Shown one piece after another: positions 29,612-30,068 of a DNA stretch of 30,068 nucleotides. The notes beneath the pieces are model-generated. The model was not told the DNA's origin. It saw only the letters and a program-made list of their open reading frames with translations, and did no database searches. The DNA comes from Branchiostoma floridae (lineage: Eukaryota > Chordata > Leptocardii > Amphioxiformes > Branchiostomatidae): NCBI RefSeq assembly GCF_000003815.2, contig NC_049981.1, positions 5,044,441-5,074,508 of the forward strand. The letters are read 5' to 3'. Position numbers and translations under genes: made by a program. Numbering within the stretch: position 1 is the stretch's first letter; each line of letters starts with the position of its first letter.

Positions 29612-30068
29612 CTTGGAGAGACAGAAACGGGAAGGTACTTATTGTGTTGTGTTGTATTGTAGGTTTGTATTTTTTTAGGACTTTGACTTTATTCTGATCC
29701 ACATTTCTCTTTTATCTTAACATTTCTGTTAGCTATTCTTCCTGTGGTCCTATACAGTTCTAAGTGCATCGGTACAATATAATCACCTGGTGTATTTTGC
29801 CAGCCAGTAGGGACCCAAATTATATCACATGACAGACAGGGAAACTATCATCCATAAGTTCATAAGATACATAACAATACTACAGAATTAAAAGAAAATA
29901 CAATTAACTATTCTGTCATGTGTTGGATTCCATTTATGAGGCATGCGGTAGAAGTAGTATTTCCTTGCAGCATCGGTTTAAGGTTTTGCAGTTTGATGGA
30001 GTTAATTTCTTGCTGTTGATCGTGTTTAATATCAAGTGTTCTTGGACTGGACGCTACTAATAAAGGTT
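29612..30068. other. SLC22 intron, no exon recognised
   Basis: No exon with SLC22 N-terminal character was found up to the window end, so the first exons lie further right. A TTGTGTTGTGTTGTATTGTA simple repeat sits at about 29640-29660. Confidence 0.5.

Overview
The window looks like nuclear DNA of an invertebrate chordate, most likely a lancelet (Branchiostoma). The reasons are small exons with GT/AG introns of a few hundred bases, an NXPE-family gene, a receptor tyrosine kinase of lancelet type, an SLC22 transporter, and dense, varied DNA transposons, SINE and LINE remnants. The species call is inference. There is one assembly gap (572 N, 19919-20490).

Layout. 1-5500 is mostly repeats: a LINE-like tail, one possible coding exon (1046-1277, minus), a 2.2 kb foldback element (1517-3682) holding two kinds of internal tandem repeat, and a truncated copy (3947-4233) of a transposon family met again later. 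5551-7900 (plus) is a complete-looking NXPE gene in four coding exons: type II membrane anchor, E-set-like domain, PC-esterase domain with GDST and DAIH motifs. 9285-14179 (minus) is a receptor tyrosine kinase locus. Its transmembrane segment is followed by an intact SAM domain and then a kinase domain with several lesions: frameshifts, two in-frame stops, loss of the DFG segment and loss of most of the activation-segment exon. A mariner-derived element (11462-12026) sits three bases inside one of its introns and a SINE (13672-14062) in another.

14520-22088 is a nest of mobile DNA. A single-exon, ORF1-like gene (14691 to about 15844, plus) is cut by a 3.1 kb TA-flanked element (A, 15845-18989). 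Next to it a TTAA-flanked piggyBac-like element (C, 19029-22084) has in turn been entered by a second member of family A (B, 19087-21220). 22089-23985 has no recognisable gene. 23986-29611 (minus) carries eight well-phased exons of an SLC22-type organic ion transporter. Its N-terminal exons lie beyond the right edge.

The three host loci show no obvious functional link. The most unusual biology is the TM-SAM-kinase receptor and how it has decayed, and the order of transposon insertions that can be read from target-site duplications. All homology statements rest on motif recognition by eye; no search was run.
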